NCBI GenBank assembly: GCA_963728475.1
Contig: CAVSKL010000001.1
Location: 372,001 to 436,000 of the forward strand
Direction of reading: 5' to 3'
DNA from: CAVSKL01 sp963728475 [NCBI: Candidatus Eiseniibacteriota bacterium]
GTDB lineage: Bacteria; Eisenbacteria; RBG-16-71-46; JABDJR01
DNA length: 64,000 bases
Numbering within the stretch: position 1 is the first letter of the stretch; every line of letters begins with the position of its first letter. The notes beneath the pieces were generated by a model, which had not been told where the DNA came from, did not search any database, and saw only the letters and a program-made list of their open reading frames with translations. Below are positions 36,687-45,457 of the stretch, one piece after another. Made by a program: the position numbers and the translations under genes.

Positions 36687-39173
36687 GTGAAACGCATCCG
36701 CCGACCGGCCTGGTGGGCCCTGGCCGCGCTCCTGGTTCTGGTCTCGACCGCCGCCGCCGCCCCCCCCTTCTCCCCCACCATGCAATGGCTCCTGGAGGCG
36801 GTCCAGGCCCGGGAGGCCGGGACGCCGGCCGGCGGCATGTTCCGGGGTGCGGTGCTCCCGGCGCGCGGCCCCCTCACCCGGGGCCTGGCCGCAGGGGCCT
36901 CGGCGGCGCCGGTGGTGCGCCTCCTGGTGACCACCGACGACCCGTCCGCCATCCGCGGGGCCGGCTTCGACCTGGGCACCGCCGCCGGCGGGATCGCCAC
37001 CGTGTTCGCGCCGGTGGACCGGCTGGACGCGCTGGCCGCGCTTCCCGGGGTGCGGCGGGTGGCGCCGTCGTTCCCCCTCCACCCGCTCCTCGACGTGAGC
37101 GTGCCCGAGGTCCGGGGAGTGCTCGCCCACGGCGCGACCCAGCCCCCCTACCCCGCCGTCGGCGGCACCGGACGCGGGGTGGTGATCGGGATCGTGGACA
37201 CCGGGATCGACCTCACCCATCCCGATTTCCGGAACACCGACGGGTCCACCCGGGTGATCGCGGTCTGGGACCAGACCGATTCCGGCGGCCCCGCCCCCTC
37301 CGGTTACAACTACGGCTCGGTGTGGATCGGCGCCCAGGTGACCCCCACCGGCACCCGGGAACGGGATCTGTTCGGGCACGGCACCCACGTGAGCGGGATC
37401 GCCGCCGGTAACGGCCTCTCAGGGACCGGCGCCGACCAGTACAAGTTCATCGGCATGGCCCCCGACGCCCAGATCGTGTTCGTGAAGACCGACTTCCAGG
37501 ACGCCTCGGTGATCGACGCGGTGAACTGGATCGAGCAGATCGCCGGCGAACGCCCGTCGGTGGTGAACCTCTCCCTGGGGGGGCAGTTCGGCCCCCACGA
37601 CGGCACCTCGGACGTGGATCGCGCGCTTTCCGGGCTCACCGGCCCGGGGCGTCTGATCGTGGCCGCGGCGGGTAACGAAGGCGGTTCCGGCATCCACGCC
37701 GACGCCACCATCCCCGCCGCCGGCAGCGTCCAGTTCAAGTTCTTCGTCACCAGCTACACGCCGAGTTCCGGCGCCGACCAGGTCTTCGCCGAAGGGTGGT
37801 ATCCCGCCTCGGCCAACCTGTCGTTCAAGGTCACCAGCCCCTCGGGAGTGGTGGTGCCGGCCACCGGCTTCAACAAGCAGAACGAGTCGGCCAGCGCCGA
37901 CGGGGACATCACCGTCACCAACACGGTGGAGAACGGGAGTCCCGACCGGGTGGGCTACGTCTACGTCTACGACAAGTCGGCGTTCTCCCCGCCCAAGGGC
38001 GGCACCTGGACCGTGGAGGTGGCCAATTCCGGCGGCGCCGCCGCGCACCTGGATTTCTGGCTCTCCTACGTGGTCCTGGGGGACGGCGCCGGGAGCGCAT
38101 CCTGGACCACCCAGATGACCGACAGCCGGCTGGTGGGAACCCCGGCCTCGTCCGACTCGGTGATCGCGGTGGGCGCCTACGTGACCAAGACCACCTGGCT
38201 CTCGGAGGACGGCCATACCTACCAGTACACCGACCCCTCCACCCTGATCGGGAAGATCGCGTCGTTCTCGAGCCCCGGCCCCCGGCGGGACGGGCTCCTG
38301 AAGCCCGAGATCTCGGCTCCCGGAATGGGGATCGCCTCCGCGCGCTCCTCCACCGCGGCCTCGGCCGACTTCAACGCCACCTCCCGGACCACGCCGGACG
38401 GCTACCACCTGGTCAGTCAGGGGACGAGCCAGGCCTGCCCGCACGTGGCCGGCGCCCTGGCGCTGCTTCTGGAGAAGCACCCCAAGGACGCGGCCAAGGA
38501 AGCCCGGGCGCGCCTCACCAACTCCGCGCGGCGGGACGCGTTCACCGGGCCCTCGCCCAACCCCAGCTACGGCTACGGCAAGCTCGACGCCTTCGGGCTC
38601 CTCTCCGCCTCCACCCCCGTCGAGCTTCTGGGCCTGGCCGTGGACTGGGAGGACGGGGCGGCGGTCCTGCGATGGATCCTGGCCGCCGAGGAGACCGGGG
38701 CCACCTACACCGTGGAACGGGCGGCGGCGCGAGAGGGCCCCTACCACGCGGTGAGCGGGGCGCTCACCGGCGGTTCCGAGTTCGCCTGGACCGATCCCGG
38801 CCCCGCCGAGGCCGAATCCTGGTACCGGGTGCGGGCGGAGGACCGTTCCGCCCGGACGGAGTATTTTGGTCCGGTGAAGCTGGACCCCCTGGCGGTCCGG
38901 GTGAGCCTCTGGCAAAATGCGCCCAACCCTTTCCAGGGCAATACGAAGCTTGCCTTCAGCCTGGAGTCGGCGGGGGAGGTGGCGCTGCGGGTCTTCGACG
39001 TATCCGGGCGGCAGGTCACCACGCTGGCTTCGGGCCGCATGGAAGGGGGGCGTCACGAGGCGACGTGGGACGGAACGGACGCCCAGGGACGCCCGGTTGC
39101 GGCCGGCGTGTATTTCTACCGTCTGGCCACCCCCGGAACGATCCTGATGCGTCGGATGGTTCTGACCCGCTGA
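36687..39173 (+). CDS. Secreted subtilisin-like serine protease (S8) with C-terminal sorting domain
   Basis: 828 residues. GTG start 36687 with GAGAGGAA upstream; signal peptide (WALAALLVLVSTAAAA). A pro-region (about 60-140) is followed by the S8 catalytic core: Asp in GIVDTGIDLTHPDF, His in GHGTHVSGIAAG, oxyanion Asn in AAGNEGG, and Ser in QGTSQACPHVAGA, where the usual GTSMAxP reads GTSQACP. A jelly-roll insert lies between Asn and Ser. An Fn3-like part (about 650-720) and the FlgD-like domain close the protein (LWQNAPNPFQGNT, VFDVSGRQVTTL, YFYRL). Extracellular protease, surface-anchored or sorted by that domain. Confidence 0.93.
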   Translation: MKRIRRPAWWALAALLVLVSTAAAAPPFSPTMQWLLEAVQAREAGTPAGGMFRGAVLPARGPLTRGLAAGASAAPVVRLLVTTDDPSAIRGAGFDLGTAAGGIATVFAPVDRLDALAALPGVRRVAPSFPLHPLLDVSVPEVRGVLAHGATQPPYPAVGGTGRGVVIGIVDTGIDLTHPDFRNTDGSTRVIAVWDQTDSGGPAPSGYNYGSVWIGAQVTPTGTRERDLFGHGTHVSGIAAGNGLSGTGADQYKFIGMAPDAQIVFVKTDFQDASVIDAVNWIEQIAGERPSVVNLSLGGQFGPHDGTSDVDRALSGLTGPGRLIVAAAGNEGGSGIHADATIPAAGSVQFKFFVTSYTPSSGADQVFAEGWYPASANLSFKVTSPSGVVVPATGFNKQNESASADGDITVTNTVENGSPDRVGYVYVYDKSAFSPPKGGTWTVEVANSGGAAAHLDFWLSYVVLGDGAGSASWTTQMTDSRLVGTPASSDSVIAVGAYVTKTTWLSEDGHTYQYTDPSTLIGKIASFSSPGPRRDGLLKPEISAPGMGIASARSSTAASADFNATSRTTPDGYHLVSQGTSQACPHVAGALALLLEKHPKDAAKEARARLTNSARRDAFTGPSPNPSYGYGKLDAFGLLSASTPVELLGLAVDWEDGAAVLRWILAAEETGATYTVERAAAREGPYHAVSGALTGGSEFAWTDPGPAEAESWYRVRAEDRSARTEYFGPVKLDPLAVRVSLWQNAPNPFQGNTKLAFSLESAGEVALRVFDVSGRQVTTLASGRMEGGRHEATWDGTDAQGRPVAAGVYFYRLATPGTILMRRMVLTR

Positions 39174-39229
39174 CGGAACGGGCGGCTACCGCCGGCCGGC
39201 CCGGCGCGGGTGCGGGGGGGGCCGCCATC

Positions 39230-40777
39230 ATGAGTGGAATCGCAGTGCACATCTCGACCCCGCCTTGGGTGATCGCGTTCCTGGTCTTCTATTTCGTCGT
39301 CTCTCTCCTCCTCTTCCTCTACGGCATGCACGCGTACCTGATGGCGGCCCTCTACCGCCGGTCGCTGCGCCGGGGGCGGGTGGCGCCGGAGGTGGTGGGC
39401 TGGCCCCGGGTCACCGTGCAGCTCCCCATCTACAACGAGCGCTACGTCTCGCGGCGGCTGATCGAGGCGGTGGCCGGGCTCGACTATCCCCGCGACCGGC
39501 TCCAGATCCAGGTGCTGGACGACTCCACCGACGACACCGTGGACCACGTGGCGGGGGTGGTGGAGGAGTTCCGGGCCCGCGGGTTCGACATCGTCCACCG
39601 GCATCGGGACCTGCGCACCGGCTTCAAGGGCGGGGCGCTCCGCGAGGGCCTGGCCGAGGCCTCGGGCGAATGCCTGGCGGTGTTCGACGCCGACTTCATC
39701 CCCCCTCCCGACTTCCTCCGCCGGACCGTCCCCCACTTCGGGAATCCCCGGGTAGGCATGGTCCAGACCCGGTGGACGCACCTGAACGAGAGCTACTCGA
39801 TCCTCACCCGGGCCCAGGCCGCCGCGCTGGACGGGCACTTCCTGATCGAGCACACGGTGCGGAACCGGCACGGCGCGTTCATCAACTTCAACGGGACCGC
39901 CGGAATCTGGCGGCGCCAGGCCATCCTGGACGCCGGCAACTGGCAGGACGACACCCTGACCGAGGACCTGGACCTCTCCTACCGGGCGCAGCTGGCGGGA
40001 TGGGAGTTCCTGTTCCTGCCCGAGGTGGAGTGCCCGGCCGAGCTTCCCGCCGAGGTGAACGGGCTCAAGGGGCAACAGTTCCGCTGGGCCAAGGGCTCGG
40101 TCCAGACCGCGCTCAAGGTGCTGCCGCAGGTGCTCCGGTCGCCGCTTCCCCGGTTCACCCGGTTCCAGGCCTTCATCCACCTCACCAGTCACGCGGTCTA
40201 TCCGCTCCTGGTGCTCCTGGGCCTGAGCGCGCTCCCGGCGCTGATGGTGCTCGATCACCATCCGGCGACCGGGATCGCATTCAAGCTGGCCACGGTGCTG
40301 GTGATCGCCTCCTTCGGCCATCCCTGGCTCTACTTCGTGGCCCAGCGCGCGCGCGGGAAGAGCTGGGCCGAGTCCTTCGCGGTGCTGCCGCTGGTGGTGG
40401 CGGGGAACATGGGGATCGCCATCAACAACTCCCGCGCCCTGGTCGAGGCCCTGGCCGGCCGCCACGGCGAGTTCAACCGCACCCCCAAGTACGCGCTTCG
40501 CTCCCGCGGAGACCACTGGCGCGACAAGCAGTACCGCGTGCCCGCCACCGCGTGGCCGTGGGCCGAGGTCGGGCTCGCCGCCTACGCCGCGGCCTCGGTG
40601 GTGTACGCATCGTTCCACGGGCATCTGCTGGCGGTCCCCTTCCTCCTGCTCTACGTGGGCGGGTGCGGGTACATGGGCCTCCTGTCGCTCTGGAATGCGT
40701 GGGGGGCGCGGCGCGAGATCCGGAGCGCCCCGCCGTCCCCCCGAGGCCTCGCCGCCGTCGTTTCCCAGGGGAAGTAG
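39230..40777 (+). CDS. Processive family 2 glycosyltransferase, cellulose/mannan synthase-like
   Basis: 515 residues. The frame is open far upstream, but homology starts at ATG 39230 (MSGIAVHISTPPWVIAFLVF). One N-terminal membrane helix, then the GT-A domain with QLPIYNERYV, LDDSTDDTVDH, AVFDADFIPP, and TEDLDLSYRAQL, followed by QQFRWAKGS (the QxxRW motif), and four to five C-terminal helices. The domain set matches beta-glycan synthases related to CslA/CesA. No BcsB, c-di-GMP domain or hydrolase lies nearby, so the polymer is unknown. Confidence 0.88.
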   Translation: MSGIAVHISTPPWVIAFLVFYFVVSLLLFLYGMHAYLMAALYRRSLRRGRVAPEVVGWPRVTVQLPIYNERYVSRRLIEAVAGLDYPRDRLQIQVLDDSTDDTVDHVAGVVEEFRARGFDIVHRHRDLRTGFKGGALREGLAEASGECLAVFDADFIPPPDFLRRTVPHFGNPRVGMVQTRWTHLNESYSILTRAQAAALDGHFLIEHTVRNRHGAFINFNGTAGIWRRQAILDAGNWQDDTLTEDLDLSYRAQLAGWEFLFLPEVECPAELPAEVNGLKGQQFRWAKGSVQTALKVLPQVLRSPLPRFTRFQAFIHLTSHAVYPLLVLLGLSALPALMVLDHHPATGIAFKLATVLVIASFGHPWLYFVAQRARGKSWAESFAVLPLVVAGNMGIAINNSRALVEALAGRHGEFNRTPKYALRSRGDHWRDKQYRVPATAWPWAEVGLAAYAAASVVYASFHGHLLAVPFLLLYVGGCGYMGLLSLWNAWGARREIRSAPPSPRGLAAVVSQGK

Positions 40778-40780
40778 CGG

Positions 40781-41272
40781 GTGCCGAATGCGCAGGTCCT
40801 GCACCTGCTGCTGAACCACGTCCCGGTGGTGGGCGCGGCGTGGACCCTGCTGCTCCTCCTGGCCGCGCTGTGGCGGCCCGTTCCGGCCCTGGTCCGGACC
40901 GCGCTCGCGTTCACGGTGCTGGTCGGGCTGACCGCGATCCCCACCTTCCTCTCCGGCGAGCAGGCCGAGAGCCTGGTGGAGCGGCTTCCCGGCGTTTCCG
41001 AGCACGCCATCGGGGTGCACGCGGAGATGGCGGAGAAGGCGCTGTGGCTGGCCCTGGCCGCGGCGGTGGCGGGCGCGGGCGGGTTCCTGTGGAGCCTTCG
41101 GCGGCGGACCGGGCGCCGGCCCCTGGTCCCGGCCCTGGTTCTCCTGACCGTGGCGGCGCTCCTCCTGGCCTGGGCCGCGCACCTGGGGGGGAAGATCCAC
41201 CGCCCCGAACTCCGGTCCGGACCGGCGGCGGCCGCGCCCACCCCGGAGGGCGGCGGAGCGACCGGGCACTAG
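40781..41272 (+). CDS. Four-helix membrane protein, DUF2231-like
   Basis: 163 residues, GTG start 40781 right after the glycosyltransferase stop with AGGGGAAG upstream. Hydrophobic segments at about 15-32, 37-57, 85-105 and 118-137. The opening LHLLLNHVPVVGAAWTLLLLL, with a His next to the first helix, and HAIGVHAEMAEKALW later, resemble heme- or metal-related DUF2231-type membrane proteins. Function unknown; the assignment is weak. Confidence 0.6.
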   Translation: MPNAQVLHLLLNHVPVVGAAWTLLLLLAALWRPVPALVRTALAFTVLVGLTAIPTFLSGEQAESLVERLPGVSEHAIGVHAEMAEKALWLALAAAVAGAGGFLWSLRRRTGRRPLVPALVLLTVAALLLAWAAHLGGKIHRPELRSGPAAAAPTPEGGGATGH

Positions 41273-41380
41273 CCCCCGGGGGAAGGCCCGGTCCCGGCCG
41301 GCGGGCGGCCGGCGGCCCGCCCGCGCCCGGATATGCGACAATCCGCCGGAAACTCCGGAGCCGCCCGGAGGGGAGTCGTT

Positions 41381-41776
41381 ATGGAACCAGGCGTGCGTCC
41401 CGTCATCATCTTCCACGGCCGGAACGAGTTCGAGGCCCAGATGGCCCGGGACATCCTCCAGTCGGCGATGATCCCCATCCTCCACATCCCGAGCCTCTCC
41501 ACCGGGGTGTTCGGGGTCCAGCACGCCACCCGGGTGGCGGTGGCCGAGGACCACGTGCCCCAGGCCATGGAAGCCCTCCGCGACGCCGGGTTCAGCCCCG
41601 CGGTGGAGGAGCCGACCCGCGGCTGGGACGAGTTCCGCGAGACCGTGCGCGAGGGCCTCCCGGTGGACCGCGCCCCCGCGCCCCCCAACGAGAGCCGCCT
41701 CACCCGGACCATGCTGATCGTGCTGGCCCTGATCGTCGTGCTCGGGGTGTATTTTGTGATCCGCCGCCGGGGCTAG
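41381..41776 (+). CDS. DUF2007-like signal-transducing protein with C-terminal membrane helix
   Basis: 131 residues. ATG 41381 with GGAGGGG upstream. The first 75 residues fit the small GlnB-like DUF2007 fold (VIIFHGRNEFEAQMARDILQ, GVQHATRVAVAEDHVPQAME, LRDAGF). A linker and one tail helix (TMLIVLALIVVLGVYFVI) followed by RRRG anchor it to the membrane with the domain in the cytoplasm. No partner can be inferred from the neighbours. Confidence 0.65.
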   Translation: MEPGVRPVIIFHGRNEFEAQMARDILQSAMIPILHIPSLSTGVFGVQHATRVAVAEDHVPQAMEALRDAGFSPAVEEPTRGWDEFRETVREGLPVDRAPAPPNESRLTRTMLIVLALIVVLGVYFVIRRRG

Positions 41777-41788
41777 CCGCCGGAGGGC

Positions 41789-41816
41789 TTGCGTTTCTCT
41801 ACAGGTGTAGTAGTAT
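41789..41816 (+). promoter_or_regulatory. Possible promoter of the PDZ-protein gene
   Basis: TTGCGT at 41789-41794 and TAGTAT at 41811-41816 with a 16-base spacer, in a locally AT-richer stretch 75 bases before the ATG at 41892. The -35 match is only partial. Confidence 0.4.
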
Positions 41817-41891
41817 CTCCCCGAGGCCCCGCCGGGCCTCCCCCTCGGTCCCTCGACAACGTTTCCCAACGCCCCTCGGGAGGAGACCGCC

Positions 41892-43145
41892 ATGCGTGCC
41901 ACACGTCGATTCATGTTCTTTGCCGCCCTGCTCCTCGCCGGCGGGCTTGGCCTTGCCCCCGCTCCCGGCACCGCCGTCGCCGCCCCCTCCAACCTTGCCG
42001 GGGGCTGGATCGGGGTCCGGGTCCAGGATCTGACCCGCGATCTGCGCGACGCCCTGGACCTGGGCCGGGACGTGCGCGGGGCGCTGGTGGCCTCGGTGGT
42101 GCCGGAGAGCCCGGCGGAAAGCGCCGGCATCCACGAGGGGGACGTGATCGAGAAGGTGGACGGGAAGGCGGTGGACTCGGTGAGCGAGGTGGTGGACGCG
42201 GTGCGGGCGCTGGAGCCCGGGAAGGACGTGATGATCACCGTCCGCCGCGAGGGGCGCGACCGGGGGATCGCGGTGGTGCCGGAAAACGCCACGGACCGCG
42301 ACGAGCCGCCCGGACCGGACGACGAGGTGCGGCGCTACTACGAGCGGGAGGGTGGCGGCGACGGCGACCGCTCCCCGGACCGGAAGCGCATCCAGATCTA
42401 CGGCGACGACGGAAACCCACGGATCTACGTCCACCGCCACCGGGACGGTGACCGGGACGACGACGACGCCGCGCCCCCGCCCCCCCGCACTCCCCTGGCT
42501 CCGCGGGCGCCCCGCGCCCCCCGGATCTGGATCTCCCCGGGCGAGGACGGCCGCGCCCACGGGGGCTACCTGGGGGTGAGCACCCTGGAGCTGGGAGATC
42601 AGCTCGCCCGGTACTTCCAGGTCCCGGAGGACCGCGGGGTGCTGGTGACCGCGGTGGAGGACGGCAGCCCGGCGGAGAAGGCGGGGCTCCGGGCGGGCGA
42701 CGTGATCCTCTCGGTGGCCGGCGACGCGGTCCGAGACTCCGGCGACCTGATGCAGCTGGTCCGCCGCCGGGATCCCGGAGACGAGGTGATGATCGAGGTG
42801 AGCCGGAAGGGTTCCACGCAAACCCTCGCCGCCACGCTCGGCGATGCGCGCGACTTCGGGATGCTGGGGCCGGACGGGCTGCCGGGCGACCTCCACGTCG
42901 TGCTTCCGGACTTGCGGGCGCTGCGGGAGTTGCGCCTTCCGGACCTCGACCTCCGCGGGGTGGCCCCCGGGGATCTCGACTCGGGGGACTGGGAGGAATT
43001 CCACCACCAGCTCCGCGATCATCTGCGCGACCTGCGGCAGGAGCTTCGCGACGCGCTCCGCGAATCCCAGCGGGGATCCGGTCGCGAGATCGGCCGCCGG
43101 GAAGTGCGGAGCGCCGGCCGTCCGGCGAACGGCGCGGAGACCTAG
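41892..43145 (+). CDS. Exported protein with two PDZ domains
   Basis: 417 residues. Signal peptide (FFAALLLAGGLGLAPAPGTAVA). Two PDZ domains of the HtrA type: about residues 37-135 (GGWIGVRVQDLTRDLRDALD, VVPESPAESAGIHEGDVIEK) and about 225-320 (GGYLGVSTLELGDQLARYFQ, GSPAEKAGLRAGDVILSVAG). Between them is an Asp/His/Arg-rich linker with a Pro/Ala stretch, and after them a charged helical C-terminus. There is no protease domain. Such proteins typically bind C-termini of unfolded envelope proteins; partner unknown. Confidence 0.85.
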   Translation: MRATRRFMFFAALLLAGGLGLAPAPGTAVAAPSNLAGGWIGVRVQDLTRDLRDALDLGRDVRGALVASVVPESPAESAGIHEGDVIEKVDGKAVDSVSEVVDAVRALEPGKDVMITVRREGRDRGIAVVPENATDRDEPPGPDDEVRRYYEREGGGDGDRSPDRKRIQIYGDDGNPRIYVHRHRDGDRDDDDAAPPPPRTPLAPRAPRAPRIWISPGEDGRAHGGYLGVSTLELGDQLARYFQVPEDRGVLVTAVEDGSPAEKAGLRAGDVILSVAGDAVRDSGDLMQLVRRRDPGDEVMIEVSRKGSTQTLAATLGDARDFGMLGPDGLPGDLHVVLPDLRALRELRLPDLDLRGVAPGDLDSGDWEEFHHQLRDHLRDLRQELRDALRESQRGSGREIGRREVRSAGRPANGAET

Positions 43146-43192
43146 GGACCGGATTCGACCCCGTTGACCGGCGGGCCATCCGGCGCCCATCC

Positions 43193-43210
43193 CGGGACCC
43201 GCGGGTCCCG
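43193..43210. terminator. Perfect palindrome between convergent genes
   Basis: CGGGACCCGCGGGTCCCG is its own reverse complement and sits in the 97-base gap between two genes that end facing each other. It could act as a two-way terminator, although no T run follows on either strand. Confidence 0.35.
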
Positions 43211-43242
43211 GCGCGTCCGGGTCACGGCGATGGGGCCCCGGG

Positions 43243-44394
43243 TTACGGTACGCTCGGCTTCTTCTTCTCCGCTTCCTTGCCGGCCTTCTCCTGGAGCTTC
43301 CGTTTCTTGGCCGAGTCCAGCGGGGCGAGATCCACCTTGCCCTCCAGCCCCGGGGTGAGGGCGCGGATGAAGGCGTTCTTCAGCAGTCCCCCGATGATCG
43401 CGAAGATGTTGGTTCCCGGGTGTTCGATCTTGCCTTCGATCGGGATCTCGGTGCCGATGCGATCCTTCTGGGGATTCGTGAACAGGGCGCCCACCGCGCC
43501 GACCGCCGTCTCCCACAACGCCTTCAGCGGCTTGACCGCGTCCTCTTTCCAGTCGACGATCTTCACGTCGTTGAGCAGCGGCTTGACGTAGCCCTTGATC
43601 CCGCCGCCGGCGGCGGCGAGTTCGGTGTCGAGCGACAAGGTGCCCTTCTCGAAGTCGAAGTCGCCGTAGGCCCGGATGAAGTCGTTCAGGCTCGGCAAGG
43701 CCAGCCGGCGCAGGGAGGCCTTGAGCTCGAACGTGGGTTGCTCGGCGAAGGGGTCGATTTCGAGGTGCATCGTCACCGGCGCCATCTTCATGGCGACGCC
43801 GCGCGCCTCGACCACGGCGAACAGGGTATCGGACACGTCCTTGCTGTTGGTCAGGTTCTTCGCCTCCACGTAGAGGCTGTCGACGAAGATGTCGACCTTG
43901 GGATCGCTGTGAAAGTCGCGGTAGTGGATCTGGCCGTCGGAGACCTCGAAGCTGTTGATGCGGAGCGGAAAGAGTGCCTGGACCTTGTCCTGCCACGAGG
44001 AGTCGACCGATTCCTGGCTCTGCTGAGGGGACGGTCCGGACACGAAGTTCAGCTTGGGACGGGTGAGAGAGATCTTGCCGACCAGCTTGCCGTCGAGGAG
44101 CGCCCCCCACTGGACCGAGAGATCGGCCCGTTCCGCGGAGAAGAACGGCACCTCGACCCGGCCGGCCACCTTGACCAGGTCGACGTTCTTGATCACGTAC
44201 GCGCCGCGGAGCAGATGCAGATCGATGTCCCCGACGTGGCCGTCGTAGTCGGGGATCTCGTCGAGCTTGCCGTTGACGTAGCGCTGGACGAAGGAGGGCA
44301 GAGCCATGCGAACCGCGACCAGCAGGACGGCGAAGGAGGCCAGGGTGACCAGCAGCTTCCGTCTCGTCGTGAAGGTTCGCCGGCGTCCGGCCAT
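43243..44394 (-). CDS. AsmA/DUF748-like envelope protein
   Basis: 383 residues. ATG 44392-44394 with AAGGAG six bases upstream. N-terminal membrane helix (LLVTLASFAVLLVAVRMALP), then beta-rich text typical of AsmA-like/DUF748 bridge proteins: VGDIDLHLLRGAYVIKNVDL, LFPLRINSFEVSDGQIHYRD, FELKASLRRLALPSLNDFIR, GTLSLDTELAAAGGGIKGYV. The C-terminus is Lys/Glu-rich. Members of this superfamily help move lipids or control outer-membrane assembly. Its codon choice looks slightly less GC-biased than that of its neighbours (by eye). Confidence 0.7.
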   Translation of the reverse strand: MAGRRRTFTTRRKLLVTLASFAVLLVAVRMALPSFVQRYVNGKLDEIPDYDGHVGDIDLHLLRGAYVIKNVDLVKVAGRVEVPFFSAERADLSVQWGALLDGKLVGKISLTRPKLNFVSGPSPQQSQESVDSSWQDKVQALFPLRINSFEVSDGQIHYRDFHSDPKVDIFVDSLYVEAKNLTNSKDVSDTLFAVVEARGVAMKMAPVTMHLEIDPFAEQPTFELKASLRRLALPSLNDFIRAYGDFDFEKGTLSLDTELAAAGGGIKGYVKPLLNDVKIVDWKEDAVKPLKALWETAVGAVGALFTNPQKDRIGTEIPIEGKIEHPGTNIFAIIGGLLKNAFIRALTPGLEGKVDLAPLDSAKKRKLQEKAGKEAEKKKPSVP

Positions 44395-44613
44395 CTGTGC
44401 TCCTTGCCGTGAGGTGCGCGAAGCCGTTCCTTCTTTTATACAACGCGCGGCCGGCGACGTCATCGGGCCCCCTCCGGATTCGATCCTCCCGCCGGCGACG
44501 TCGCGTAGGTTTCCCTAGTCCGGGGGCTCAGACGCCGCTCGGCGGATTGCCCGCAAATTTCGCCCGCGGGGAGCCGGACCGCCCGGTGGTCGACCGAGTC
44601 CACCTTGCTCCGG

Positions 44614-45309
44614 CTACATCGCCTCCTTGATCCCCGCGCGCAGTAGCCACCAGTTGACGGGATACGCGGTGGCGAAGCCGAAGAGCATCGCGATCTGCAT
44701 CATGAACCAGAAGACCGGGTCGGTCTTGGGGATCTCGTGCCCGAAGATCGCGAACACCGCCACCGCCATCCAGCCGTACATGCCCACCTGCCAGGAGCTG
44801 AGCGAGAGGCTGTCCGCCTTGATCGCCGCCACCAGGCCGCGCCCGGGGCTCAGCCCGCGCATGGGCTGGATGCTGAAGTACTGGAAGGCGATCCCGAAGA
44901 GGTACGCGGCCGCGAAGTCCACCAACCAGGTGCCGAAGATCCGGTGGCCGAACAGCGCGACCGGCACCGCCACCACCAGCCACTCCGCGACCAGGTCGCC
45001 GCAGGAGCAGCCGGCGCCGCAGTGGGTGGCCCCCACCACCACCGTCTGCCAGAACGGTTTCCGCGTCCCGGGCGGATCCTCGCCGCGCTCCTTCGCCTCC
45101 CGCGCGGCCCGGCGGGTGGAGAGGCGCCCCAGCTTGAAGTACGCCAAGAGGCCGAGCGGCCCGGCGTAGAGCGCGGTCACCGGCCAGACCACGTTCATGA
45201 CCCCCATGCGCTGCCGGTGACCGGCCAGGATGTCGATGGCGACCGCGAGCGCGCACAGAGCGGAGACGACGAGCGAGATCACGGCGAGCACGGTGAGCCA
45301 GTCCGGCAT
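44614..45309 (-). CDS. DUF4396 membrane protein
   Basis: 231 residues. ATG 45307-45309 with a G-rich site upstream. About six membrane helices. The family motif is GATHCGAGCSCGDLVAEW (His and three Cys at the start of a helix), together with GMYGWMAVAVFAIFGHEIPK and YPVNWWLLRAGIKEAM at the end. The Cys/His cluster suggests metal binding; many relatives sit near copper genes, but none is seen here. Confidence 0.85.
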   Translation of the reverse strand: MPDWLTVLAVISLVVSALCALAVAIDILAGHRQRMGVMNVVWPVTALYAGPLGLLAYFKLGRLSTRRAAREAKERGEDPPGTRKPFWQTVVVGATHCGAGCSCGDLVAEWLVVAVPVALFGHRIFGTWLVDFAAAYLFGIAFQYFSIQPMRGLSPGRGLVAAIKADSLSLSSWQVGMYGWMAVAVFAIFGHEIPKTDPVFWFMMQIAMLFGFATAYPVNWWLLRAGIKEAM

Positions 45310-45457
45310 GGGTCCCCCCTCATGATTGCTTGCGCCGGGCCGGGGCATCGCGAAACCGCCCGGCGGCCCGGCCATGATGGCCCGCGGCACGGGCTTCTCA
45401 CCCATCTTCCGGGGGAAGGCGCAAACCGGTCAACGCCGGCCGGCCCGGGGGGGATCT

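Noticed and set aside
37796-39229. Very long fusion of the subtilase region with the glycosyltransferase in one frame
   Set aside because: Upstream of 39230 the frame is antisense-like noise out of frame with the clearly coding protease; the transferase has its own start and membrane helix.
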